DNA from: Belliella baltica DSM 15883
GTDB taxonomy: Bacteria > Bacteroidota > Bacteroidia > Cytophagales > Cyclobacteriaceae
Direction: 5' to 3'
NCBI RefSeq assembly: GCF_000265405.1
Contig: NC_018010.1
Coordinates: 3,059,501-3,123,500, forward strand
DNA: 64,000 bases
Part shown: positions 23,593 through 32,956 of the stretch, piece by piece
Layout: the number at the start of each line of letters is the position of its first letter
Numbering within the stretch: the stretch's first letter is position 1
Translations under genes and position numbers: made by a program
The notes under the pieces: model-generated
Databases searched by the model: none
What the model was told of the DNA's origin: nothing
The model's input: the letters and a program-made list of their open reading frames with translations, nothing else

Positions 23593-26562
23593 TTAAAAAT
23601 CGAGCGTAACATGGAAGAATATTCTTCTTGGCGTTGGATATGGAGCAATGTCCACATTATTCGCAACAGACTGAGCTCCAAAGGTAGAAGTCTCTGGATC
23701 ATACCCTTCATATTTAGTGAAAAGGAAAACATTATTTGCAGAAGCACCGATTTTAATGTTTTCTAATGCACCGCCAAACATATTTGCTACTTGGGTTCTT
23801 GGGAAGGTATAATACAAACCTATTTCTCTTACTTTTACAAAAGAGGCGTCTTGTACCCATCTAGCAGCATTATTGTGTGGTGCAGGTGGTCTTTGTCTTC
23901 CATTTGGAATACCATCTCCATTGTCATCATTAAACCAGCCATTGGTTGTTCCTCCTGAGTCTGTTAGGAATGAAGTCAGGTTAATATTGTCACCACCTTG
24001 TCTCCAATCTACTAAGAATGAAAGTTCTAGATTCTTTTTTAAACTAATAGTGTTGTAGATAGACATATTGAAGTTAGGTTGGGCATCGCCCCAGATAGTA
24101 AAACCACCTGGAATACTTGGGTCAGCTGGAGTCCCTACAATCGTAGTGGGAGCAAATCCCTCTGCATACAAGAAAGTACCAAGACCAGAACCGAATGCCC
24201 CTGCTGTGTAAGTAGGTATACCTAATCGAGTCAAGTTGACTCTATTTCTCCAATATAAAACTCTGGAAAACCATTTGAAATCAGACTTATCCACGATAGT
24301 ACCAGATATCCCCAACTCTATCCCTTTGTTTTGTAGCTCAGCCTCATTACTTGGAGTTGTATTCACACCAGCAGCAGGAGAAAGGTTAAGATTTTGGATA
24401 TTATTTTGTGTGTTTTTAATGTAATAAGTTGCTTCAATACCTACTCTATTATTGAAAAGCCCCATGTCAACCCCAAATTCTAATTCTGTGGCTGTTTCTG
24501 GGAAAATTCGGTCATTACCAACTTGTGCTGATACTACCGATCCTAAAAGACCTCCAATATTTGCTCCAATCAACGGTGTATAAATATTACCAAAAGCCAC
24601 AGGACCTGCAGTTTCCCCATAAGCGATTCTAGGCTTCAATTGGTTTACAACAGAAGAGTTAAAGAAATCGAAGTTTGCCACATTTACTGCAAGTGATGCT
24701 CTTGGGAAAGCATAGGATTGATTAGCGTTACCATTAAGCGTTGATTTATCCCATCTAATCCCAACTGTACCGATGACTTTATCATCCCAATTTGCTTCCT
24801 GTTGTAAAAACACACCAGCTTCTTGAATTTCAGAATTGAAGTTCTCGTTAATTTCTTGAACTGCTGCTTGTCTTAAATTGGTTTGTCCTGGTACTAGGCC
24901 CCTACCTCTGTTGAATAAGGTAGAATTATTAAAATCTAATCTTACCAAACCCGCTTGGGAATTCATATTTACCTGACCTAAATTCCAATTGTATACCAAA
25001 GCCGCTTGAAAGTTAGTATTGAAACTTTCTTGCTTTCCAACGAGAAGGTCACCTGGGTTTGCTGATGCTTGTTGAGATTGTAAAAACTCTGGTAAATAGA
25101 CCATTGTTGAGTTTTGCAAAAAGTCCAAACCACCTGCAATATTTGCTTTTAGAAAGCTTTTGCTAGTCTTCAGTAAATCAATATCTAAATTAAATGCTTG
25201 AACAAATCTATTTACTTCGGAAGAGTTGATTGCATTATCTGTTAATGCAACAGGATTTTCAGCAAAGTATGGATTGTTTGGATAGATTCCATTAACAGGT
25301 CTTAAGTCAAAGTAATTTGGAACATAAGCGATGCTATAGCCAATACTTGCTCCAGAATTATTTTGATTTCCAGTGAAACCTCTATCTGTTTGTGATTTGA
25401 TGTAATTTGAAGAAACACCCAATCGTATACTGTTGGAGATTTTGTGATCTATATTCGCTCTTATTGAATAACGGTCAAAACCTGTGTTTTTTACAGTTCC
25501 ATCTTCTGAAGTGATATTTCCAGAAACAAAGAACTTTGTTTTGTCTGTGCCTCCTGTGACAGTTAGTCTTGTATTACTCAGTAGCGCAGTATTATTATAA
25601 AAATAATCTTCATAATCAATTCTATCACCTTGTCTGAATCTTTCTAATTCAATTTCTCTTCTATTATTTGCCGTTGGAAAGAAAAAGTTGATTTTCTCCT
25701 CACTCCAATCATCAACACCTAAGAGCCTTAAAGGCTGAGCAAATCCAATATCTTGAGAAAGGGAAACTTTTGTTTTACCTTCTGATCCTCTTTTAGTTGT
25801 AATAATGATTACACCAGCATTTGCTCTAGTACCATAAATTGCAGCTGCTGAAGGACCTTTCAAAACCTCTATAGACTCAATATCTGCAGGGTTTAAATCA
25901 GCTAACCTGTTTGAGCCATCATCCTGATTAGAAGCTCCTGCACCTGTGACAGCAGCTCTACCTGTTCTTTGAAATGAGTTGTTAATATACACTCCATCTA
26001 AAATTATAAGAGGTTGAGAAGCACCTGACAAACTTGATATTCCTCTCAATTGGATAGATAGTCCACCTCCTGGTGCACCACCATTGGATCTGATAGTCGC
26101 ACCAGCAATTTTACCGTACAAGGCACCATCCGTTGTTTGAATAGTTGTTGTACCCGTTAATTCTCTAGCAGAAACTGAAGAAACAGCATTTGCTAAGTTG
26201 GACCTCTTTACAGAAGAAGCCAATCCAGTAATCACTACTTCCTCAAGATTAGTAGCGTCCTCTTTCAGTGCTACTTGCAAAGAATTGCTTGAAGGACTCA
26301 CCGTGAATGTCTGGCTCAAATAGCCCAATGAAGAAATAGCCAAAACAGCTTCATCATTACTGTTTAGATTTAGGGTAAACCTTCCATCAAGGTCTGCCAC
26401 TGTACCAGTTGTGGTATTTCTTACCAAAATGTTTGCCCCAATCAGAGGCTCTCCTGTCCGGCTATCGGTGACGATACCCGTGACCGTGTACTGAGCAAAT
26501 GACCACCCTACCGATAGGAAGAGGAGCACAATTGCTGCCGAGAGTTTGTAAGCTTTTCTCAT
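23593..26562 (-). CDS. SusC/RagA-family TonB-linked outer-membrane transporter
   Basis: The 989-residue protein has a signal peptide (to about residue 23), a carboxypeptidase-regulatory-like domain (VTGIVTDSRTGEPLIGANIL, 27-100), and a TonB plug (about 115-240, with LRGISSLSGASQPLIILDGV and GPSAAAIYGTRANAGVIIIT). A 22-strand barrel ends in the terminal Phe of FHVTLDF. It imports a ligand captured by the SusD partner, using TonB energy. The RGI...LDGV...IYG motifs identify the SusC subgroup. Substrate unknown. Confidence 0.95.
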   Translation of the reverse strand: MRKAYKLSAAIVLLFLSVGWSFAQYTVTGIVTDSRTGEPLIGANILVRNTTTGTVADLDGRFTLNLNSNDEAVLAISSLGYLSQTFTVSPSSNSLQVALKEDATNLEEVVITGLASSVKRSNLANAVSSVSARELTGTTTIQTTDGALYGKIAGATIRSNGGAPGGGLSIQLRGISSLSGASQPLIILDGVYINNSFQRTGRAAVTGAGASNQDDGSNRLADLNPADIESIEVLKGPSAAAIYGTRANAGVIIITTKRGSEGKTKVSLSQDIGFAQPLRLLGVDDWSEEKINFFFPTANNRREIELERFRQGDRIDYEDYFYNNTALLSNTRLTVTGGTDKTKFFVSGNITSEDGTVKNTGFDRYSIRANIDHKISNSIRLGVSSNYIKSQTDRGFTGNQNNSGASIGYSIAYVPNYFDLRPVNGIYPNNPYFAENPVALTDNAINSSEVNRFVQAFNLDIDLLKTSKSFLKANIAGGLDFLQNSTMVYLPEFLQSQQASANPGDLLVGKQESFNTNFQAALVYNWNLGQVNMNSQAGLVRLDFNNSTLFNRGRGLVPGQTNLRQAAVQEINENFNSEIQEAGVFLQQEANWDDKVIGTVGIRWDKSTLNGNANQSYAFPRASLAVNVANFDFFNSSVVNQLKPRIAYGETAGPVAFGNIYTPLIGANIGGLLGSVVSAQVGNDRIFPETATELEFGVDMGLFNNRVGIEATYYIKNTQNNIQNLNLSPAAGVNTTPSNEAELQNKGIELGISGTIVDKSDFKWFSRVLYWRNRVNLTRLGIPTYTAGAFGSGLGTFLYAEGFAPTTIVGTPADPSIPGGFTIWGDAQPNFNMSIYNTISLKKNLELSFLVDWRQGGDNINLTSFLTDSGGTTNGWFNDDNGDGIPNGRQRPPAPHNNAARWVQDASFVKVREIGLYYTFPRTQVANMFGGALENIKIGASANNVFLFTKYEGYDPETSTFGAQSVANNVDIAPYPTPRRIFFHVTLDF

Positions 26563-26809
26563 AAGTTATTGATTAAAATTTTTAAACTAAAGTAAATATA
26601 TCAAAAAGCCACTTATAAAAATCGCAAATGAAAAAATTATATTTTTAAAATTTACTTCTATATATGTTCGTAATTTTAAAAAAACTAAAAATATTAATAC
26701 AAAACCAATTAAACAGGAATAAACTAAATAATCTATAAGAATTTGATCGAATTATTGAATAATTCTCATATCTAAACACTAGATCAGGCAATTTATAGTA
26801 AGATAGCAC

Positions 26810-28822
26810 TTATTCTATCTTTTTAAGTACCATGCAAGTCCTATTGGGTAAGTAAAGTTTTATTACTCCGTTTTTATTTGTTGAATAATGAATTTTATTA
26901 TCAATTCTGTCAAAACCACCGAATTTTGAATCGTCAGAATTGAGAATATTTAAATAGTCTCCAACCTTAGGCAATGTCAATTCATAACCAAAAAATGATT
27001 CAGATATATTGAAGCTAAATATGAAAATAAGATCAGCTCTTTCATAAGCTAGAATTTTTTTCTCTGCATCTAAATAAATTTGTTGAGCATGTGAAGCACT
27101 TAGAACTTTAAATTCATCAATAAGTTTAATCATTGCCTTATCCCATAATCCAAGTTGTTTGTACTTCAAAGATTCATTGTCAGCCAAAGACCATTGACGT
27201 CTAGCGTATTGATAACTCCAATTATTTCCTTCTCTTGGGAAATCCACCCATTCTGGATGTCCAAATTCATTTCCAATGAAATTGAGATAACCTTCACCTC
27301 CCAAACTAATTGTAATTAGCCTGATCATTTTATGTAGTGCAATCCCTCGATCGACAACAAGGTTTTTGTCATCAATTCCCATATTGAAATACATTTCCTT
27401 ATCCATCAACCAAAAAGCAATAGATTTATCACCTACCAAAGCTTGATCATGAGACTCTGCATAGGCAATTGTTCTTTCATTTTTCGGACGATTCGTTAAT
27501 TCATGCCACATCTCAAACATATCCCAATGCTCATCAGGCTTATGCTTCATCGTTTTGATCCAAAAGTCAGGTATTCCCATAGCTAATCTAAAATCAAAAC
27601 CAATTCCTCCATCTTCACATTCTCTGCATAATCCTGGCATTCCACTTACTTCTTCTGCAATAGATATTTTACTTTCAGAAAAAGTATGAATTAAGGTATT
27701 AGCAAGCTGGAGATAAAGTAATGCATCTTGATCAACACCATCATTGAAATATTTGTCAGGATGATCAAAATCTGTATGGCCATGATGATAATATATCACT
27801 GAAGTAACACCATCAAATCTAAACCCATCAAAATGAAACTCTTCCATCCAATACCTAATATTGGAAAGAAGAAATTGTTGTACTTCAAATTTACCATAAT
27901 CGAATAATTTTGAATCCCAACCTTCATGATATCCTTTTGGTCCAGGATGAAAATATTGATTTTCGGAGCCGTCAAACTCATTCAACCCTTCATTGATATT
28001 TTTGACAGCATGGGAATGAACTATATCCATTATCACTGCAATGCCATATTGATGAGCCTTATTTATTAAAAATTTCAGATCCTCAGGATCACCAAACCTA
28101 GATGTAGGAGCAAAAAAATTAGAAACATGATATCCAAATGATCCATAATATGGATGCTCCATGATTGCCATCATTTGAATGGTATTATATCCTGCAGCTT
28201 TTATTCTTGGAAGGATATTTTCAGCGAATTCAAGATAAGTACCAACCCCCTCCTTTTCTTGTGCCATTCCTATGTGACATTCATAAATTAATGGGCACTT
28301 CTTCTGACTTTTAGATGAAAATTTCTGATCCGTCCAAGCAAACTCTTTTTTGGGAAACCATATTTGACCTGCAAAATCATGGTTTTCAGGATTCTGATCT
28401 ACTTTTCTGATATAAGCTGGAATCCTGTCATAAGCACCATTATCAGCTTCTACATGTACTTTTACTTTGCTTCCGTGAACAAAAGAATCTTTATACTCTT
28501 CATAAGGTAAAAAAACCTCCCAATCACCTCTGTAATTTCTTTTCATTGGATGGCTGTATTTATTCCAATGATTGAAATCACCCATCAAAAATAAATTATG
28601 AGCTTGAGGTGCCCACTCTCTATAAACCCATCCATTTCTGAGTTTTTCAAAGTGAAATCCATAGTACTCATGGGATCTCGCAAATTCTAAGATACTTCCA
28701 CTGTGTGAATTTATATCTCGAATAGCTGATTGATATCTTACAAACCTCTCATAAACGGCATCTGCATGGGATTTAAGCCATGATTCATCTTGAACTAATG
28801 GAAGTATTTTAGCGTCTTTCAC
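26810..28822 (-). CDS. glgB: 1,4-alpha-glucan branching enzyme, GH13 eukaryote-like type
   Basis: The 670-residue protein has a CBM48 domain (about 60-160, GWVYREWAPQAHNLFLMGDF) and a GH13 barrel. Catalytic residues are visible: nucleophile Asp in FDGFRFDGVTSV (~337), acid/base Glu in IAEEVSGMPG (~389) and the third Asp in AESHDQALVGDK (~458). A C-terminal beta domain follows. It forms alpha-1,6 branches in glycogen. The sequence style (YGSFGYHVSNFFAPTSRFGD) is that of the eukaryotic/Bacteroidota branch rather than E. coli GlgB. No other glycogen gene is nearby; a LacI regulator is encoded upstream on the same strand. Confidence 0.9.
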   Translation of the reverse strand: MKDAKILPLVQDESWLKSHADAVYERFVRYQSAIRDINSHSGSILEFARSHEYYGFHFEKLRNGWVYREWAPQAHNLFLMGDFNHWNKYSHPMKRNYRGDWEVFLPYEEYKDSFVHGSKVKVHVEADNGAYDRIPAYIRKVDQNPENHDFAGQIWFPKKEFAWTDQKFSSKSQKKCPLIYECHIGMAQEKEGVGTYLEFAENILPRIKAAGYNTIQMMAIMEHPYYGSFGYHVSNFFAPTSRFGDPEDLKFLINKAHQYGIAVIMDIVHSHAVKNINEGLNEFDGSENQYFHPGPKGYHEGWDSKLFDYGKFEVQQFLLSNIRYWMEEFHFDGFRFDGVTSVIYYHHGHTDFDHPDKYFNDGVDQDALLYLQLANTLIHTFSESKISIAEEVSGMPGLCRECEDGGIGFDFRLAMGIPDFWIKTMKHKPDEHWDMFEMWHELTNRPKNERTIAYAESHDQALVGDKSIAFWLMDKEMYFNMGIDDKNLVVDRGIALHKMIRLITISLGGEGYLNFIGNEFGHPEWVDFPREGNNWSYQYARRQWSLADNESLKYKQLGLWDKAMIKLIDEFKVLSASHAQQIYLDAEKKILAYERADLIFIFSFNISESFFGYELTLPKVGDYLNILNSDDSKFGGFDRIDNKIHYSTNKNGVIKLYLPNRTCMVLKKIE

Positions 28823-28914
28823 AAAAAATGAATTTGTTTGAAATCTAATTTAGAGAAAAATGAATTTCTTACAACATAAACCTCCTTAATCCTCGATAAA
28901 ATTTGTACTTCTTT

Positions 28915-29127
28915 TCAAATAAAAAAATATGTCATCGCTGAAGCACACATATATCCAAATAAAAAACACAGAAAAATGGAACCTTCTAAAGAAAACTTTC
29001 GATACTCTGGTACTTGTTTGTGATGAAATACATGGCTGAGCTTTTTAATGTATTTTTCAGGAACTAGTGACAAAAAAGCCAAACCATAAATTAACGTCAA
29101 AAACGAGAGTGTAAAGAGTGTTTCCAT
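28915..29127 (-). CDS. Small two-helix membrane protein (70 aa)
   Basis: Two hydrophobic segments (METLFTLSFLTLIYGLAFLS and GSIFLCFLFGYMCASAMTYF) flank a basic linker. It is encoded between glgB and the LacI regulator on the same strand. I do not recognise the family. Confidence 0.5.
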   Translation of the reverse strand: METLFTLSFLTLIYGLAFLSLVPEKYIKKLSHVFHHKQVPEYRKFSLEGSIFLCFLFGYMCASAMTYFFI

Positions 29128-29329
29128 AAGCTGATTACTAGGGTTAAAACAAAGTTAACATTTATAACCATTTGAAAAAGAAAAGAATATATTATTTACA
29201 AAAAGCAAAAAATTAGGTACAATAAACCTAAATAGAAAAATTTCGAAATATTAAAATCTCACTTTCGCTCGCACCAAAGATTTGTATATCAAGAAAGGTC
29301 ATTCATATCTCTTTCAATGTCAATCACAT

Positions 29330-30373
29330 TCATTTGGCTTGTTTGACTTTTGACAGTTCTGAAGATTCCCTAATGACCAACTCTGTTTTTATCTCAACAG
29401 TCTTAAGATTTTCCACATCATTATTTTTGATCATTTCCAGAAGTAAACTAGTCGCATCCATTCCAATTTGAAATCCATGTTGTTCTACTGTACTCAATTG
29501 TGGAGTTGAAACTCTTGATAGCATCCAATTACTAAAACCTATTATTCCAACATCTTTTGGGATTTCATAACCAAATTCCTTCAAATACCTTAATGCTCCC
29601 AAAGCTACCAGATCGGTAATGCAGAATATTGCATTGGGAGGATTTTCGCTTTCCATAAGCTCTTTGGTAAAGTCATATCCCTCCTGATCAGTAATTTTGA
29701 GACAATCTTTGACCCAACTTGGATCAGTCTTTAAATTGTGATCTTGAATCGCTTTAAGATAACCATCACATCTTTCGGAAGAATTTTTAACCTCTTTCCG
29801 ACCTCTTAAATGTGCTATTTTGGTATATCCTTCATCTATCAAATGTTTGACTGCAGAGTATGCACCATCAAAATCATCTACAATGACTTTCGGAGTTGGT
29901 AATTTATCTGTGATTTTATCAAATTGAACAACAGGTTTTCCTTCATTCAAAAATTCCAATAAATGAGCTCCATCGTCAGTCTCATTCGAAATAGAAATTA
30001 ATAAACCATCTACACTGCTGTTCAGCATGGCTTTACAAGCTAGAATTTCATCTTTTAGAATATCATTTGATTGAGAAACCATGAGATTATAACCTTGCCT
30101 ATTGGCCTCAAAAATAGCCCCACTAATGACCGTAGAAAAAAAATGATGTACTAACTCTGGCACTATAAGTCCAATATTGAAAGTTCTATTTTTTCTGAAA
30201 TTAACAGCTAATAAATTAGGAACATAATTGTGCGTTTCAGCGTAATCCTTTACCAATTTAATTGTTTCCTGAGCAATATCTGGGTGTTCTTTTAAGGCTC
30301 TTGAAACTGTGGAAACTGAGATTCCTAATTCCCTTCCTATGTCTTTTAGTGTTAGCTTTCTCTTCTCGCTCAT
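29330..30373 (-). CDS. LacI-family transcriptional regulator
   Basis: The 347-residue protein starts with a LacI helix-turn-helix and hinge (LTLKDIGRELGISVSTVSRA, then YVPNLLAVNFRKNRT). A periplasmic-binding-protein-like ligand domain follows (NIGLIVPELVHHFFSTVISG to the end). It probably senses a sugar. Candidate targets in the window are glgB, susCD and the divergent pxp operon, but I see no clear operator. It is divergent from pxpA across a ~230-base region. Confidence 0.9.
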   Translation of the reverse strand: MSEKRKLTLKDIGRELGISVSTVSRALKEHPDIAQETIKLVKDYAETHNYVPNLLAVNFRKNRTFNIGLIVPELVHHFFSTVISGAIFEANRQGYNLMVSQSNDILKDEILACKAMLNSSVDGLLISISNETDDGAHLLEFLNEGKPVVQFDKITDKLPTPKVIVDDFDGAYSAVKHLIDEGYTKIAHLRGRKEVKNSSERCDGYLKAIQDHNLKTDPSWVKDCLKITDQEGYDFTKELMESENPPNAIFCITDLVALGALRYLKEFGYEIPKDVGIIGFSNWMLSRVSTPQLSTVEQHGFQIGMDATSLLLEMIKNNDVENLKTVEIKTELVIRESSELSKVKQAK

Positions 30374-30590
30374 TATTTTAGATTTTCTTATCTCTAATAT
30401 TATCGATTTATGAAATATGATCCAAAGAGATTTTTTATAAACAAAAGGATTTAAGACTTTATCTCAAGTTTTACATGTTTTTAAAAAACAAGGTTTTGGT
30501 TTCACGATTTATTTGTTTGAAATAATAGAGAAATTCTATGTTGCTAATCTTAAATTTATGTCACATAGTTTTTATCTTATCGAATCCATT

Positions 30591-30598
30591 TATCTTTG
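30591..30598 (+). promoter_or_regulatory. Putative -7 promoter box close to pxpA
   Basis: TATCTTTG matches TAnnTTTG exactly and ends five bases before the ATG at 30604, so transcription could begin at or next to the start codon. No clear TTG -33 box is visible at the expected spacing, which lowers confidence. Confidence 0.35.
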
Positions 30599-30603
30599 AA
30601 TAT

Positions 30604-31335
30604 ATGAGGCAAACAAAGGTAACATTGGATATCAACTGCGATTTAGGGGAAGGAATGCCTAATGACTCAATGTTAATGCCTTATCTTGGGAGTTGCAATA
30701 TTGCCTGTGGAGGACATTTTGGCGATTTGGAGACCATAAAATCAGCCATACTTTTAGCTAAAGAAAATCATGTGAAAGTTGGTGCTCATCCATCCTACCC
30801 CGATAAAGAAAACTTCGGTAGAAAAAGCCTAAAAATAGATTTAAAAACTCTCGAAGAATCATTATTAGATCAGATTACCAATTTCGAAAAAGTGTGTTTT
30901 GATCAAAATATTGACATGCATCATATCAAACCACATGGCGCACTTTACAATGATTTGGCTAAAGATGAAAAACTTGCTTCTTTTTTCTTAACGTTAATTC
31001 AAAAGTTCTTTCAAGATATTCCACTTTACACCCCGCCAAATTCAATAATTTTTCAACTAGCTCCTCAATTTAATATAAAAACTGTATTAGAAGTATTTGC
31101 AGACAGAAGCTACGAGGATGACCTTAGATTAGTTGACAGGTCGCATTCAAAAGCCCTTTTAACAGAAGTTGTGGATGTAAAAGAGCATATACATTCTATG
31201 ATTTTTGATCAGAAAGTGAAAACTATATCAGGAAAAAAAATTGATATAAAGGCAGAAACTTTGTGTATCCATGGTGATAACCCTTCTGCACTGCCAATTC
31301 TTCAAATGATTCATTCAAACTTTTCCATAAAGTAA
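30604..31335 (+). CDS. pxpA: 5-oxoprolinase subunit PxpA (LamB/YcsF family)
   Basis: The ATG at 30604 gives VTLDINCDLGEGMPNDSMLM, the family's N-terminus; an earlier in-frame ATG (30538) would add a hydrophobic leader not seen in this cytoplasmic family. Further motifs are SCNIACGGHFGD and VKVGAHPSYPD, plus HIKPHGALYNDL. PxpA with PxpB and PxpC hydrolyses 5-oxoproline (pyroglutamate) to glutamate using ATP. The next gene begins one base after the stop. 243 residues. Confidence 0.93.
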   Translation: MRQTKVTLDINCDLGEGMPNDSMLMPYLGSCNIACGGHFGDLETIKSAILLAKENHVKVGAHPSYPDKENFGRKSLKIDLKTLEESLLDQITNFEKVCFDQNIDMHHIKPHGALYNDLAKDEKLASFFLTLIQKFFQDIPLYTPPNSIIFQLAPQFNIKTVLEVFADRSYEDDLRLVDRSHSKALLTEVVDVKEHIHSMIFDQKVKTISGKKIDIKAETLCIHGDNPSALPILQMIHSNFSIK

Positions 31336-31336
31336 G

Positions 31337-32047
31337 ATGCAGAAAACCTATTTCCAAGTTTTGCCAAATTTGATAGAAATTCAATGGCCTAAAGCAATTT
31401 CTGATGAAATTTTGTTTGATCAGTTATCATGGAAAACTTTTTTAATGGAAAATCATGCAGATATAATTCTAGAAATTAGAATAGGGTTCAATTCACTATC
31501 TATCCTTTTTGACAAGAGTATTTCAGAAGATGAATGGATTATTATTTGGCAAACCTTAAATAATTTTAACTTCTCACAATCGTCTTTTTATTCTAATACT
31601 TGGAAAATTCCGGTGTGCTATGGTGGTAATTTTGGCTTAGATTTAAAAAAACTTTCGGAAGAAAAGCATATTTCTGAAATGGATATAATTGATTTACATA
31701 TTAGAAAGACATATAGACTTCATTTTTATGGATTTCTACCTGGATTTATGTATCTCGGAGGTTTAGACCCTCTGCTTGCACATCCAAGAAAACCCATTCC
31801 TGATAGAATTATTCAAAATGGGGCTGTTGCTATAGGAGGAAATCAAACTGGGATATATCCTATGGAGAGTCCAGGTGGATGGCATGTAATTGGGCGAACA
31901 CCACTCAAATTATTTGATTCAAAAAGTCAAGATCCCGTCATTCCAAAACAAGGAGATCTAATTATCTTCAATAAAATAGATCAAATTGAATTTGATCACA
32001 TTGCAAATCTTGTTTCACTTGGACAATATTCTTGGGAAAATGCTTAA
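31337..32047 (+). CDS. pxpB: 5-oxoprolinase subunit PxpB (KipI family)
   Basis: The 236-residue protein has the KipI/carboxyltransferase-subdomain-1 motifs: IPVCYGGNFGLDLKKLSEEK, then RLHFYGFLPGFMYLGGLDP, IPDRIIQNGAVAIGGNQTGI, and the SPGGWHVIGRTPL element. It forms a complex with PxpC. The gene overlaps pxpC by eight bases. Confidence 0.93.
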   Translation: MQKTYFQVLPNLIEIQWPKAISDEILFDQLSWKTFLMENHADIILEIRIGFNSLSILFDKSISEDEWIIIWQTLNNFNFSQSSFYSNTWKIPVCYGGNFGLDLKKLSEEKHISEMDIIDLHIRKTYRLHFYGFLPGFMYLGGLDPLLAHPRKPIPDRIIQNGAVAIGGNQTGIYPMESPGGWHVIGRTPLKLFDSKSQDPVIPKQGDLIIFNKIDQIEFDHIANLVSLGQYSWENA

Positions 32048-32906
32048 AACTCCATCTTATATTCACTTTATAAAATCAAATGGATATTGCACAGTTCAAG
32101 ATCAAGGTAGATTTGGATTTGCTGACTTAGGGGTTCCATATTCAGGCGCGATGGATCAGTTTTCCTATACCCTCGCAAACAAGCTATTGAGAAACACCGA
32201 AGATTCCGCAGTTTTGGAAATTGCAATTGCTGGACCAACCATGGTATTTGAAATGGCAACTAAAATTGTATTTACTGGAGCTCAGGCCGAGATTTTCCAC
32301 AATGGAAATCCCATTCAATTAGGACAAATCATCTCCTTGAATGCGGAAGATGAAATAGTGGTTGGCAAAATTATCCGTGGTCAATGGCTTTATATGGGAA
32401 TCGAAGGAGGTTTAGAAACCCCAATTTTTATGGATAGTAGAAGTTGGTTTGCAGGTATCAGTACTTTTTCAAAAATTCAAAAGGGGGATACTATTTGTTA
32501 TTTTTCAGAAGAAAAATTGAATGTGAATACCTTGTCCCATCCCAAATTAACAAACTCTTGGTTTGAAAATGAAAAAATTAACGTTTACAAAGGTCCTGAA
32601 TGGAAAGCATTACCAGATCGATTAAAAACCCAAATCTTATTCACCACATTTAAAATTTCTCGAAATTCGAATCGCATGGGAATTCAACTTGAGGAACTTA
32701 TTCCCAATCAATTGGATCAATTGCTAACATCGCCAGTCTATCCAGGAACAGTTCAGCTTACTCCTGCTGGAAAATTGATCGTCTTGATGCGGGACGCACA
32801 AGTCACGGGCGGTTACCCCAGGATTTTCCAACTCTCCGATGACTCTATAAATATAATTGCGCAAAAAAGTTTTGGTCAAAAAGTAAAGTTTAGTATTATT
32901 TTCTAA
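32040..32906 (+). CDS. pxpC: 5-oxoprolinase subunit PxpC (KipA/biotin-dependent carboxyltransferase family)
   Basis: The ATG at 32040 overlaps the end of pxpB; a start 54 bases earlier lies well inside pxpB and is unlikely. The beginning shows CTVQDQGRFGFADLGVPYSG and AMDQFSYTLANKLL, then SNRMGIQLEELIP and the C-terminal PVYPGTVQLTPAGKLIVLMR, all typical of the family. 288 residues, completing the pxpABC set. DUF4301 follows about 50 bases later. Confidence 0.93.
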   Translation: MLKTPSYIHFIKSNGYCTVQDQGRFGFADLGVPYSGAMDQFSYTLANKLLRNTEDSAVLEIAIAGPTMVFEMATKIVFTGAQAEIFHNGNPIQLGQIISLNAEDEIVVGKIIRGQWLYMGIEGGLETPIFMDSRSWFAGISTFSKIQKGDTICYFSEEKLNVNTLSHPKLTNSWFENEKINVYKGPEWKALPDRLKTQILFTTFKISRNSNRMGIQLEELIPNQLDQLLTSPVYPGTVQLTPAGKLIVLMRDAQVTGGYPRIFQLSDDSINIIAQKSFGQKVKFSIIF

Positions 32907-32956
32907 TACCAAAATCAATCTTTATATTGATCATTATAAAACCTAAAAACCTGAAT

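Noticed and set aside
30538..30603. Signal-peptide-like N-terminal extension of PxpA
   Set aside because: PxpA is a cytoplasmic family beginning near the VTLDINCDLGEG motif, and a promoter-type box lies inside the extension.
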